Origin: Sphingomonas sp. IC081
Lineage (GTDB): Bacteria; Pseudomonadota; Alphaproteobacteria; Sphingomonadales; Sphingomonadaceae
Assembly (NCBI RefSeq): GCF_006874585.1
Contig: NZ_CP029762.1
Span: 248,001 to 312,000 of the forward strand
DNA length: 64,000 bases
Direction of reading: 5' to 3'
The translations under genes and the position numbers were made by a program. Each line of letters begins with the position of its first letter. Position 1 is the stretch's first letter. Below the pieces are notes generated by a model. That model saw nothing but the letters and a program-made list of their open reading frames with translations, made no database searches and was not told the origin of the DNA. Shown in pieces: positions 17,204-25,677 of this stretch.

Positions 17204-19285
17204 ATGACACGTTCATCTCTTGCCTTCGGGACCGCGCTGCTGGTGCCGTTTGCCGCTCTCGCCGCCGCCTTGCCGGCGCTGGCGGCCAGCTCCGCGCCCG
17301 TTTCCATCGAAGCGCCGGCCGCGCCGGACATGCTGGAGGCCAACCTGTCGCTGCCGCTGGCCAGCGGGCTGACCGGGGCGGCCAAGGCTCCGGTCTTCGC
17401 CTGGGTGGAGAACCGGGCGGGCGTGCGCAACGTCTGGCTGGGCGGGCCGGGCACGGCGGGCCGGGCGCGCACGGCCTACCGCGAGGATGACGGGATCGAG
17501 ATCTCGGGTCTGGCGTTCAGCCCGGACGGCACCCGCCTTGCCTTCGTGCGCGGCGGCGACGCCGAATTTCCCGAGGACAAGCTGCCCAATACCGGCACGC
17601 TCCCGCAGGGCCCGCGCCAGACGCTCTATGTGCTCGGCACCGAGGGTAGCGACGCGCCGGTGGCGATCGGCGAGGGGTACGGCGCGGTGTTCAGCCCGGA
17701 CGGGCAGCAGCTTGTCTATACCCGCGACGGCGAAATCAACCTCTGGGCGCAGGGGGCATCGCCGCGCCGGCTGGCCAAGGTCGGCGGGACGGTGGGCGAT
17801 CTCGGCTGGTCGCCCGATGGCCGCCTGCTGGTGTTTCGCGAATGGCGCAGCGGCCACAGCCTGGTCGGCCTGCTCGACGTTGCGGCGGGGAGCCTGCGCT
17901 ATCTCGGCATGACGCTGGGCCACTCGGCCGACCCGGTGTTTGCGCCGGACGGGCGCTCGGTGGCCTTCATCCAGCTGCGCGATCCGCCCGCCGAATTGCC
18001 CGACAGCCGCGCCTCGTTCTGGTCGGTCCGCATCGCCGATGTCGCTACCGGCGCGGTGCGCACGGTGTGGAGCGCGCCGGAGGGCGAGGGCGGCCAGTTC
18101 TACGGCACGCGCGGGCGCAACCTGTTCTGGACGCCGACCGGGCACTTGCTGTTCCCTTCCGAGCGCAGCGGCTGGCTGCATGTCTGCAGCGTGGCGGCCG
18201 ACGGCAGCGGCCTCGCGCGCGACCTCACCCCCGATGCCAACGAAGTGGAGAATTTCCGTCCTTCGCCCGATGGCCGCTCGCTGGTCTACTCGGCCAATCC
18301 CGGCGATCTCGACGCGCGGCAGATCTGGCGGGTGGGCATCGCCGGCGGCAAGCCGCAGCGGCTGACGGCGCCGGACCGCTTCGCCTTTTTCCCGGTCTAC
18401 GGCGGCAATACCCTGGCCGCGACGGTGACGGACGCCACCCACCCGGCCTATCCGGTCGCGGTGGAAGGCATGAAAGCGCTCGGCCCGGTCGCCTCCGCCC
18501 GTGGTTTCCAGCGGCCCGAAGTCGTGGTCTTCACCGCGGCGGACGGGGTCAAGGTCCATGGCCAGCTGTTCCGCGCGAAGGGCGCCGGCAAGCACCCGGC
18601 GCTGGTCTTTGTCCACGGGGGGCCGCGCCGGCAGATGCTGCCGGGCTTCTCGACGATGTACTACTACAACAACGCCTATGTGCAGAACCAGGCCTTTGCG
18701 GCGGCGGGCTACACGGTGCTTTCGGTCAATTACCGCAGCGGCACCAACTATGGCCGCGCTTTCCGCGAGGCGCCCGAGACCGCGCGGGGCGGCGCTTCGG
18801 AATACCGCGACGTGCTGGCCGGCGGCCAGTGGCTGGCCTCGCAAGCCGACGTCGATGGCGAGCGCGTGGGTATCTGGGGCGGTAGCTGGGGCGGCTATCT
18901 CACCGCGCTGGCGCTGGCGCGCGACAGCGGCCTGTTCAAGGCGGGGGCGGACTTTCACGGCGTGCACCAGATGGTGCGCCCCGTCGATCGGACCTTCGCG
19001 CCCGACGCGGTGCTGGCGCAGCAGCGGTTGCAGTGGCAGTCCTCGCCGATGGGGGCGATCGAGCGCTGGCGCTCCCCGGTGCTGATCGTCCACGGCGACG
19101 ATGACGGCAATGTCGATTTCGGCCAGTCACTGCTGCTCGCCCGCGAACTGACCGCGCGCGGCGTGCCGTTCGAGGAACTCGCGATCCCGAATGAACGCCA
19201 TGATTTCTTCCGTTATGCCAACTGGTTGACGAGCTACCGGGCAATGGCCGGATTTTTCGACCGCAACCTGAAGGAGCGCCGATAA
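17204..19285 (+). CDS. exported S9 family prolyl oligopeptidase with beta-propeller
   Basis: Encodes 693 aa. A Sec signal peptide (about 1-28, ending ALPALAAS) is followed by a TolB/WD40-like beta-propeller (repeated FSPDG / SPDG blocks, about 90-400) and a C-terminal alpha/beta hydrolase domain. The nucleophile motif is GGSWGG (Ser about 561), with acid HGDDDGN (about 632) and histidine NERHDFF (about 665). The family cleaves short peptides, or releases aminoacyl/dipeptidyl units, in the periplasm. The start has no clear ribosome-binding site. The stop overlaps the next start (TAATG). Confidence 0.88.
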   Translation: MTRSSLAFGTALLVPFAALAAALPALAASSAPVSIEAPAAPDMLEANLSLPLASGLTGAAKAPVFAWVENRAGVRNVWLGGPGTAGRARTAYREDDGIEISGLAFSPDGTRLAFVRGGDAEFPEDKLPNTGTLPQGPRQTLYVLGTEGSDAPVAIGEGYGAVFSPDGQQLVYTRDGEINLWAQGASPRRLAKVGGTVGDLGWSPDGRLLVFREWRSGHSLVGLLDVAAGSLRYLGMTLGHSADPVFAPDGRSVAFIQLRDPPAELPDSRASFWSVRIADVATGAVRTVWSAPEGEGGQFYGTRGRNLFWTPTGHLLFPSERSGWLHVCSVAADGSGLARDLTPDANEVENFRPSPDGRSLVYSANPGDLDARQIWRVGIAGGKPQRLTAPDRFAFFPVYGGNTLAATVTDATHPAYPVAVEGMKALGPVASARGFQRPEVVVFTAADGVKVHGQLFRAKGAGKHPALVFVHGGPRRQMLPGFSTMYYYNNAYVQNQAFAAAGYTVLSVNYRSGTNYGRAFREAPETARGGASEYRDVLAGGQWLASQADVDGERVGIWGGSWGGYLTALALARDSGLFKAGADFHGVHQMVRPVDRTFAPDAVLAQQRLQWQSSPMGAIERWRSPVLIVHGDDDGNVDFGQSLLLARELTARGVPFEELAIPNERHDFFRYANWLTSYRAMAGFFDRNLKERR

Positions 19286-21228
19286 TGCGCCGCCTGCCTG
19301 CCCTTTGCGCCCTGATCGCCGGTCTCGCGACCCTTTCCGGGGCCAGTGCCCTGAACGCCGCCGATGGGCAGGCCACGCTGCTGATCCGGGGGGCGCGGGT
19401 GTTCGACGGCACCGGCGCTCCGGCGGTCAAGGCCGACGTGCTGGTGCGCGGGGATCGCATCCTTGCGGTGGGCCCCGGCCTCAAGGCGCCGCGCGGCAGC
19501 CGCATCGTCGATGCGTACGGGGAGACGCTGCTGCCGGGCCTGCACGACCTCCACACGCACTTGCGCTCGCCGGGCTATTCCGCGCCGGAGGACCTCGGCA
19601 AGGCCTATGCCGGCTATCTCGTGCGGGGGATCACCACGGTCAACGACTACTCGGTCTCGGCTGAGATGCTGCAACCGATCCGGGCGATGGTCCGCCAGCC
19701 CGGCGGCATCTGGGCGCCCCATCTCAACCTCGCGATCCGTACCGGCGTGCCGGGCGGCCACGGCACCGAATATGGCTGGGGCGACTTCTTCACGATGAAG
19801 GCCTCCACCCCGCGCGCCGCGCATGGGGTGATGGCCAGGGCGCTGCCCTACCGGCCGGACGAGATCAAGGTCTTCACCGACGGCTGGCGTTATGGCCGGG
19901 GCGGCGACCTCAATTCGATGAACGAGGAAACGCTCGCCGCCATCGTCGGCGATGCCCACAAGGCGGGCATTCCCGTGGTGACCCATACGGTGACGCTGGA
20001 CGGGGCCAGGATCGCCGCGGCGGCGGGGGGCGATTCCGTGGTTCACGGGGTCGGCGACGCGCCGGTCGATGCCGACCTGATCGCGCGGATGAAGGCGCGC
20101 GGCACCGCCTATGTGTCGACCATGGTGGTCTACGAACCGCAGCAGACCCGTGCCTTTTCGCCTGCCGAATGGGCGAGCCTCTCTCCGCCCGAGCAGGCCC
20201 ACGAGAACGCGCAGCGCGCCGAGGCCGAACACGAGCCCAAGCACGGGCCCAAGCACGAGGAAGCGGGTGAGGACGGCGCGGGCGCCGTCGCTGCCTACGA
20301 TGCGCGGCGCTGGGCGATGTTGCAGGGCAACTTGAAGGCCATGCACGCCGCCGGCATCCCGATCGGCATCGGCACGGATTCGGGTATCGGCGGCGTCTAT
20401 CACGGCCCCGCCGCGATCCGCGAGATGGTGCTCTATACCCGCCTCGGTTTCACCCCTGCCGAAGTGCTTGTCGCCGCGACCCGCACCAGCGCGGCGATCA
20501 TGGGGCAGGCCAAGGACCACGGCACGATCGCGCCGGGCATGCGCGCCGACCTGGTGCTGGTCGATGGCCGCCCCGACGAGACCATCGAGGACATCTGGAA
20601 GGTTGCGCGGGTCTGGGTCTCGGGGCGCGAAGCCCCGCTGGGCAAGCTGCGCGGCGAACTCGCCAGCCCGGCCATGACGCCGCTGCCGACCGTGCGCATG
20701 GCCGGGCCGATCTGGACCGGCACGCGCGCCGACGGGCGTACCGATCTCGACACCCTGCCGGTCGACGCCACCGATTCCGGAGCCGACCACAGCCATATCA
20801 CCTTTGTCCATCCCGAAACCGGACCGGAGGGCGAGCGCCCGGTGTTCATGGCCGCGCAGTTCGGTGCGGCGCCCCGGCCGTTTGCCGAACTGGTGTTGCC
20901 GCTGACGCGCGGTGCCATCGATCTGGCCGATGCGCGCGGGTTCACCGGCATCGCCTTCACGGTGAAGGGGGCGGGGGACTATCGCCTGCGGCTGGAAAGC
21001 TACGGCCTCGATGCGGGGCACTGGTTCGCGGCGCCGTTTTCCGCGCATGAAGGGGCGGCCGAAGTGCGCCTGCCGTTCTCGGCCTTTGCCGGTGCGCCGG
21101 GCGCCGAGGGCCAGGCGCCGCAGCTCGACCTGGCCGCCCTGCGCGCCTTGCGGTTCCAGCTTTCCGGTACGCCGGGCGGCACGGCCTGGCTGGAACTGGG
21201 CCAGGTTCGTTTCTACCGAGGTTCCTGA
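19285..21228 (+). CDS. exported amidohydrolase with C-terminal CIA30-like domain
   Basis: Encodes 647 aa. A signal peptide (ending SGASALNAA) leads into a metal-dependent amidohydrolase of the imidazolonepropionase/dipeptidase-like group: HTH at H90-H92, VVTHTV (about 230-236), GTDSGIGG (about 365) and a terminal GTIAPGMRADLVLVDG. After residue about 480 a separate beta-sandwich domain resembles the CIA30 / galactose-binding fold (FTGIAFTVKGAGDYRLRLES to the end). A charged His/Glu/Pro-rich insertion lies at about 310-330. It is coupled to both neighbours by overlapping codons, so the S9 peptidase, this enzyme and PBP4 are made together. The substrate is unknown. Confidence 0.82.
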   Translation: MRRLPALCALIAGLATLSGASALNAADGQATLLIRGARVFDGTGAPAVKADVLVRGDRILAVGPGLKAPRGSRIVDAYGETLLPGLHDLHTHLRSPGYSAPEDLGKAYAGYLVRGITTVNDYSVSAEMLQPIRAMVRQPGGIWAPHLNLAIRTGVPGGHGTEYGWGDFFTMKASTPRAAHGVMARALPYRPDEIKVFTDGWRYGRGGDLNSMNEETLAAIVGDAHKAGIPVVTHTVTLDGARIAAAAGGDSVVHGVGDAPVDADLIARMKARGTAYVSTMVVYEPQQTRAFSPAEWASLSPPEQAHENAQRAEAEHEPKHGPKHEEAGEDGAGAVAAYDARRWAMLQGNLKAMHAAGIPIGIGTDSGIGGVYHGPAAIREMVLYTRLGFTPAEVLVAATRTSAAIMGQAKDHGTIAPGMRADLVLVDGRPDETIEDIWKVARVWVSGREAPLGKLRGELASPAMTPLPTVRMAGPIWTGTRADGRTDLDTLPVDATDSGADHSHITFVHPETGPEGERPVFMAAQFGAAPRPFAELVLPLTRGAIDLADARGFTGIAFTVKGAGDYRLRLESYGLDAGHWFAAPFSAHEGAAEVRLPFSAFAGAPGAEGQAPQLDLAALRALRFQLSGTPGGTAWLELGQVRFYRGS

Positions 21229-22721
21229 TGCGATCGTTGTTGTTCCCGTTCCTGCCGCTCGCCGCGCTCGCGGCCCCCGTTCACGCCGCTGCGGCCGAGA
21301 CATCGCCGGTCGCGGCGCAAGCGGCGGTGGGCTCGTCCTCTTTGCCTGTCGCCGCGCAGGACCCCAAAGTGCGCGATGCCGTGGAGAAAGCGCTGGCGTC
21401 AGGGCCTGCGGGAACCCGCTACGGCATTCTCGTCACCACGCTGGAGGGCCGGGAACTGCTGGCCATCGCGCCGGACCAACGGTTCATGCCCGCCTCCAAC
21501 ACCAAGGTCTTCACCACCATCACCGCTTATGCCGGTCTGGCCGCGCTCGATGCGGCGGCGCAAGGGACCGGGGTGGCGCTGGAATCGTCGGGACACGGTG
21601 CCCCGGATGCGGCGCTGTTCGGGCGCGGCGATGCCCGGCTCTCGAGCGCGGAGGACTGCACGCGCGATTGCCTGGCGACGCTGGCCGATGCCGTGGCCGC
21701 CCGGACCCGCAAGGTACACGACGTCATCGGCGACGATACCTGGTTTGCGGACGAGCGCTGGAGCCCGGGGATGAGCTGGAACAACATCCCCTCGCGCTAC
21801 GGCACCGGCATTTCCGCGCTGACGCTGGACGACAACGAAGTGGCGGTCACCATCACGCCGGCTGCGGCGGGGCAGGCCGCTGGGGTCGGTCCTGCGGCAT
21901 TCTACAGGGTCGAGAACGGCGTGAAGACGGTGCCCGGCAGCGGCAACACGCTGGAGGTTTCCCGCTTGCCGATGAGCGACGTGCTGGTGCTGACCGGCAC
22001 GATCGGGGCGGAGGCCGCAGCGGTGACGCTGCATCTGGGGATCGACGATCCGGCGCGCTGGACGGCCTGGCGGTTCCGCCAGTTGCTCGAAGCGCGCGGG
22101 GTTCGGGTGGGCGGGCAGGTGCGGGCGCGCCACCGTGCGCCGCAGGCCGATCCCGCCGCCACCGCGCCGCCGGCGATGCTGGCGCAGCTGCCGCCGTTGC
22201 CGCTGGCCGAGGACATGCGCATCATCAACAAGCTCAGCCAGAACCTCCATGCCGAACTGATGCTGCGCCGGGTCGGGCGCGTGGCAGGCAGCGGTTCGAT
22301 CGCCGATGGGCAGGCCGTGCTGCGCAAGGTCATGGCCGAAGCCGGGGTGCCGCAGGAGGGGTACTTTTTCGCCGACGGCTCGGGCATGTCGAGTTACAAC
22401 CGGATCTCCCCGCGTGCGGCGGTGACGCTGCTCGGCTGGGCGGCGCGCCAGCCCTGGGGCATGGCCTGGCGCGAGACGCTGCCGGTGGGCGGCGTCGACG
22501 GCACCTTGCGCGGCCGGTTCCGCGACACGCCGCTCGGCGGCAAGCTGTTTGCCAAGACCGGCTCGCTCAACGCCTCGCGCGCGCTGTCCGGCTATCTGGT
22601 CACGGCGCGGGGGCAGACGCTGGTGTTCTCGACGATCGCCAACGACGTACCGGACGAGCGTGACGGCGAGGCGACCGCGGCGATGGACAAGGCGCTGCTG
22701 GCGGTCGCGGCGGCTTACTAG
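21228..22721 (+). CDS. dacB: D-alanyl-D-alanine carboxypeptidase/endopeptidase, PBP4 type
   Basis: Encodes 497 aa of peptidase family S13. A signal peptide (MRSLLFPFLPLAALAAPVHA) precedes the three penicillin-binding motifs: S90-N-T-K93, S389-Y-N391 and K443-T-G445. The PBP4 insertion between motifs 1 and 2 is present. The enzyme trims D-Ala from, or cuts cross-links in, peptidoglycan in the periplasm. It is the last gene of the operon starting with the AmpG-like carrier. A GC-rich hairpin follows before the convergent acylase gene. Confidence 0.9.
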   Translation: MRSLLFPFLPLAALAAPVHAAAAETSPVAAQAAVGSSSLPVAAQDPKVRDAVEKALASGPAGTRYGILVTTLEGRELLAIAPDQRFMPASNTKVFTTITAYAGLAALDAAAQGTGVALESSGHGAPDAALFGRGDARLSSAEDCTRDCLATLADAVAARTRKVHDVIGDDTWFADERWSPGMSWNNIPSRYGTGISALTLDDNEVAVTITPAAAGQAAGVGPAAFYRVENGVKTVPGSGNTLEVSRLPMSDVLVLTGTIGAEAAAVTLHLGIDDPARWTAWRFRQLLEARGVRVGGQVRARHRAPQADPAATAPPAMLAQLPPLPLAEDMRIINKLSQNLHAELMLRRVGRVAGSGSIADGQAVLRKVMAEAGVPQEGYFFADGSGMSSYNRISPRAAVTLLGWAARQPWGMAWRETLPVGGVDGTLRGRFRDTPLGGKLFAKTGSLNASRALSGYLVTARGQTLVFSTIANDVPDERDGEATAAMDKALLAVAAAY

Positions 22722-22737
22722 GCCGCTTATGAGTCTA

Positions 22738-22785
22738 CGACCTGAGGCGGGGGGCGCTTTCCTCCTCCCCCCCCCGCTCAGGTCG
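22738..22785. terminator. bidirectional hairpin between dacB and the acylase gene
   Basis: CGACCTGA (22738-22745) pairs with TCAGGTCG (22778-22785), extended inward by GCGGGGGG against CCCCCCGC with one bulged base. It lies exactly between two convergent stop codons. There is no T-run, so it may be a hairpin barrier rather than a classic intrinsic terminator. Confidence 0.5.
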
Positions 22786-22794
22786 GGCAGTCCC

Positions 22795-25179
22795 TTAGGC
22801 CGGAACGATCTGCAGGCGGCTCATGGTCGCGGCGCGCACGGCTTCGGCGGAGAAGGGCAGCTTCTGCATCTCGCCCGAGAGCCATGGCTGGTAGAAGTCC
22901 CGGTAATGCGGCGAGGCGGGATCGGCGGACTGGCCCGGCAGCAGCAGGAAACGCGTGTTGTCCCAGTCTCCGACATCGGCGACCATCAGGTAGCTGGCAC
23001 CGTGGCGCACGGTGTAACCCTGTTTCGCATTGAAGCCGCGCGCCATCACGGTTGTCCCGTCGCCGCCCGAACGGCCTCCCGAAATCGGAGGATAGGCCGC
23101 GGCGATGGCCGGAATGTCGGCCAGCGGATGGCGCAGGGTGACGCGGTGCAGGTCGCCCCAGCGCCACTGCGCGGGATCGCTCCCGGCCAGTTGCTCGGCC
23201 TTTGCCCAGCCCGCCGCCAGCGCGGCATCGACCAGCGCGTCGCGTGCCGCCGCCGGATCGGCGCCCAGGCGTGGGTCGGGCAGGGAGAGGGCATGGAGCA
23301 TCTCCGAAAGGTTGACCGAGGTGAGGAGGTCGCGCGCCTCGGCGGGGATCACGGCCTTGCGGAAGCGGTCCGACAGTTCAGGCACGACGAGTTCGTAGAG
23401 CAGCGCCGCGCCGCTCTCCGCGCCGATCCTGCCGTCCCAGCCCTGTAGCAGCGCGGCGGCAGGCGCCGCGGCGGGGGAGGGGCGCGGTGGCAGCAGCTTG
23501 CGCAGCGCCCGCGCGGGCAGCGATTGCACGTCGTGCTGGAGCGCGACGCTCTCCTCGATGGAGTGGGGCCCGGCGGCGCGCAACACTTCGGCGATCCGGT
23601 CGTGGCGGAAGGGATCGCTCCAGGAAAAGCTGATGATCCGCTCGCGATAGGGATAGTCCGCCGGCAGGTTCATGGCATTGGCCGAGGCGATCCAGCCCTG
23701 CTCGGGATTGTAGAGGCTGGGCATGTCCTCGACCGGGAGGATGCCGGTCCAGTCGAACGAGCCGTCGCCGGGGGCGGGGAACAGGCCGTCATGGCGCGGG
23801 CGCCTGGGCGTGAAGCCGATCGCCTGCCAGCCGGTGTTGCCCTCGATGTCGGCATAGTGGAGGTTGGTCGGTGAGACGTGCAGCCTTGCCGCTTCGCGCA
23901 AGCTGTCCCAGTCGGTGGCGAGATTGAGGGCGATGATCGCGAACTGCATGTTGGCGCCGGGCAGCATCGCGGTGGTGGCGAGCGCGATGGCCCGCCCATG
24001 CTGCGGATCCTGCGCCACCACCGGGCGCCCCGCGGCATAGCGGAGCGTCACCGTCTGTGCGGGCTCGCCCTTGACCGCGATCGTCTCCTCGTAGGTTTCG
24101 AAGCGCTTCCATTTGCCCTCATGCCAGTACTGTTCGGGATCTTCCGGCCGGGTGCGCAGCACGAAGAGGTCGGTCTGGTCGATGTGGAAGTTGGTGCGCC
24201 CGAACGCGAAGCGGTCGGTATGGCCCTGCATGATGCCGGGCAGGCCGGGATAACCGGCGCCGATCACGTCGAGCCCCGGCGCGCTAAGGTGGATCATGTG
24301 GCGCGGGCTTGCCCCGCCGATCGCGAGGTGCGGATCGTTGGCGAGGATCGGCCGTCCGGTGGCGCTGCGCGATCCGGCGATGGTCCAGGCATTGCTGCCC
24401 TGCGCGGCATGGTCGCTGCGGCTCACGTCCCGGTCCCAGCGCGCGAGTTCGGCCTGCTCGAAGGGCAGCGGCTTGCCGACATTCCGCAGGAAGCCGAGGT
24501 CGGCAACCGAGACCGCCGCGCAGTCGAGACCTTCGGGCACGGTGAACGACCAGGCCGGGCGCAGCGGGTCCATGTAGTGGTCGAGGTCGAGCTGTCCCCG
24601 CGCCTGCAGCATGGCGCGGCGCACTTCGTCGTCGGCATCGCCCGCCCCGGCCCCGCGCGTACGCAGCATGTCCTCGATAGACCAGCGCAAGGGGCGCATT
24701 CCGGTGATTGCATATTCGGGAGGCAGCAGCGCGGGGTCGGCCTCGGTCTCGGCGATCCGCGCGTTGATCCCGGCGACATAGCCGCGCGCGCAGTCGGCGA
24801 CCTCGGCGGGCAGGGCGGCGAGTTCGGCGGAAAGGTCGCCGCGATAGTGGAAATGGCGGGCGGCGCGGTCTGCTTCCGCGAATTTCGGGCCGAACACTTC
24901 GGCCAGCCGCCCAAGCTCGCGCCGATTGTCGAAATCGAGCTGGAACAGGCGGTCGCGGGCGACCAGATAGCCTTGCGCGAAGAAGGCGTCGTGGCGGGAG
25001 CGGGCCTGGACATGGGCGATGCCCATGCGGTCCTCGCGGATGTCGATGGGCGCGCGGGCGCCGGCAAGCACCGCCTTGCGCCGTGTCCCGCGCACCTGCG
25101 GGGCCGCCCGGGCAAGGCCGATCGAGGAGAGGGCCACAAGGGCGGCGGAGGCCATCAGCAGGGCGCGTCGCTGCATCAT
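22795..25179 (-). CDS. penicillin acylase family protein (Ntn hydrolase, S45)
   Basis: Encodes 794 aa. A signal peptide (about 1-26) is followed by an alpha-chain region (RMGIAHVQA, FAQGYLVARDRLFQLD), a spacer and the autoprocessing site G-S262 (QGSNAWTIAG), where Ser262 becomes the N-terminal nucleophile of the beta chain. The beta chain carries the conserved DPHL segment. The family cleaves amide bonds of acylated small molecules such as beta-lactams, N-acyl-homoserine lactones and N-acyl peptides; the sequence does not decide among them. Its neighbours (PBP4 and a TonB receptor) suggest an acylated peptide or a cell-wall-derived substrate. The start could also be the GTG at 25185 or the ATG at 25176. 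Confidence 0.88.
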   Translation of the reverse strand: MMQRRALLMASAALVALSSIGLARAAPQVRGTRRKAVLAGARAPIDIREDRMGIAHVQARSRHDAFFAQGYLVARDRLFQLDFDNRRELGRLAEVFGPKFAEADRAARHFHYRGDLSAELAALPAEVADCARGYVAGINARIAETEADPALLPPEYAITGMRPLRWSIEDMLRTRGAGAGDADDEVRRAMLQARGQLDLDHYMDPLRPAWSFTVPEGLDCAAVSVADLGFLRNVGKPLPFEQAELARWDRDVSRSDHAAQGSNAWTIAGSRSATGRPILANDPHLAIGGASPRHMIHLSAPGLDVIGAGYPGLPGIMQGHTDRFAFGRTNFHIDQTDLFVLRTRPEDPEQYWHEGKWKRFETYEETIAVKGEPAQTVTLRYAAGRPVVAQDPQHGRAIALATTAMLPGANMQFAIIALNLATDWDSLREAARLHVSPTNLHYADIEGNTGWQAIGFTPRRPRHDGLFPAPGDGSFDWTGILPVEDMPSLYNPEQGWIASANAMNLPADYPYRERIISFSWSDPFRHDRIAEVLRAAGPHSIEESVALQHDVQSLPARALRKLLPPRPSPAAAPAAALLQGWDGRIGAESGAALLYELVVPELSDRFRKAVIPAEARDLLTSVNLSEMLHALSLPDPRLGADPAAARDALVDAALAAGWAKAEQLAGSDPAQWRWGDLHRVTLRHPLADIPAIAAAYPPISGGRSGGDGTTVMARGFNAKQGYTVRHGASYLMVADVGDWDNTRFLLLPGQSADPASPHYRDFYQPWLSGEMQKLPFSAEAVRAATMSRLQIVPA

Positions 25180-25677
25180 TCGCACGGGTTTCCGGGACTT
25201 TTGCTTTGGAGTCCGGACCTTAACCCGCCCAGCCGGTTTGCGCGCATAGTTTGGCGCAGGAAGGGCATAGCCTGTGGTTATCCCCTGCCAATTCGGCCTC
25301 CGGCCGCCGCCGCAGCTCCATGAAAGCCCGTATCCGCGGGGAGATTTCAGTCTCCATGCCCTCCGGCTATACCTTTGCTAAGTCATGGAAAGGCGCGGCT
25401 ATTGACCCGCAGGTCCGGGCCTGTACCGTCCTGACTTGAAAATGTCATCGACCACTGCGGTGGTGGTGTTTTCCCATCAATCAGGCCGCGCGAACAGGCC
25501 ATGAGGGACTGTCGCGCAAGGTCGTCCGGAGAGGGGACTGGGAAGATAACGGCGCCGTTCGCACCGGGCGGCGCGCATGAAGTTTGAATACGGCCTGACC
25601 GGCACCGAGCGGCATTGCGATGACCCGTCATGTGGGTTGGCATGCTGCCGGGCGTCCGGCGTCATAGGGGGGTTTCG
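25180..25677. other. 498-bp intergenic region between divergent acylase and TonB receptor genes
   Basis: It probably holds the promoters of both divergent genes, but no convincing pair of hexamers stands out. It contains one short minus-strand open frame (25220-25357, listed separately) and no strong hairpin or T-run. A GGGGGG purine tract just before 25678 serves as the receptor's ribosome-binding site. Confidence 0.5.
25220..25357 (-). CDS. possible small protein of 45 aa with a CxxCxxxC motif
   Basis: An ATG at 25357 opens 45 codons ending at TAA 25222-25220. The predicted protein is basic, begins METEISPRIRAF and carries CPSCAKLC near its C-terminus, like a small metal-binding knuckle. 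A GGAGGG tract lies very close to the start, nearer than ideal. It sits upstream of, and in the same direction as, the penicillin acylase gene. I do not recognise it, and it may be chance. Confidence 0.22.
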   Translation of the reverse strand: METEISPRIRAFMELRRRPEAELAGDNHRLCPSCAKLCAQTGWAG

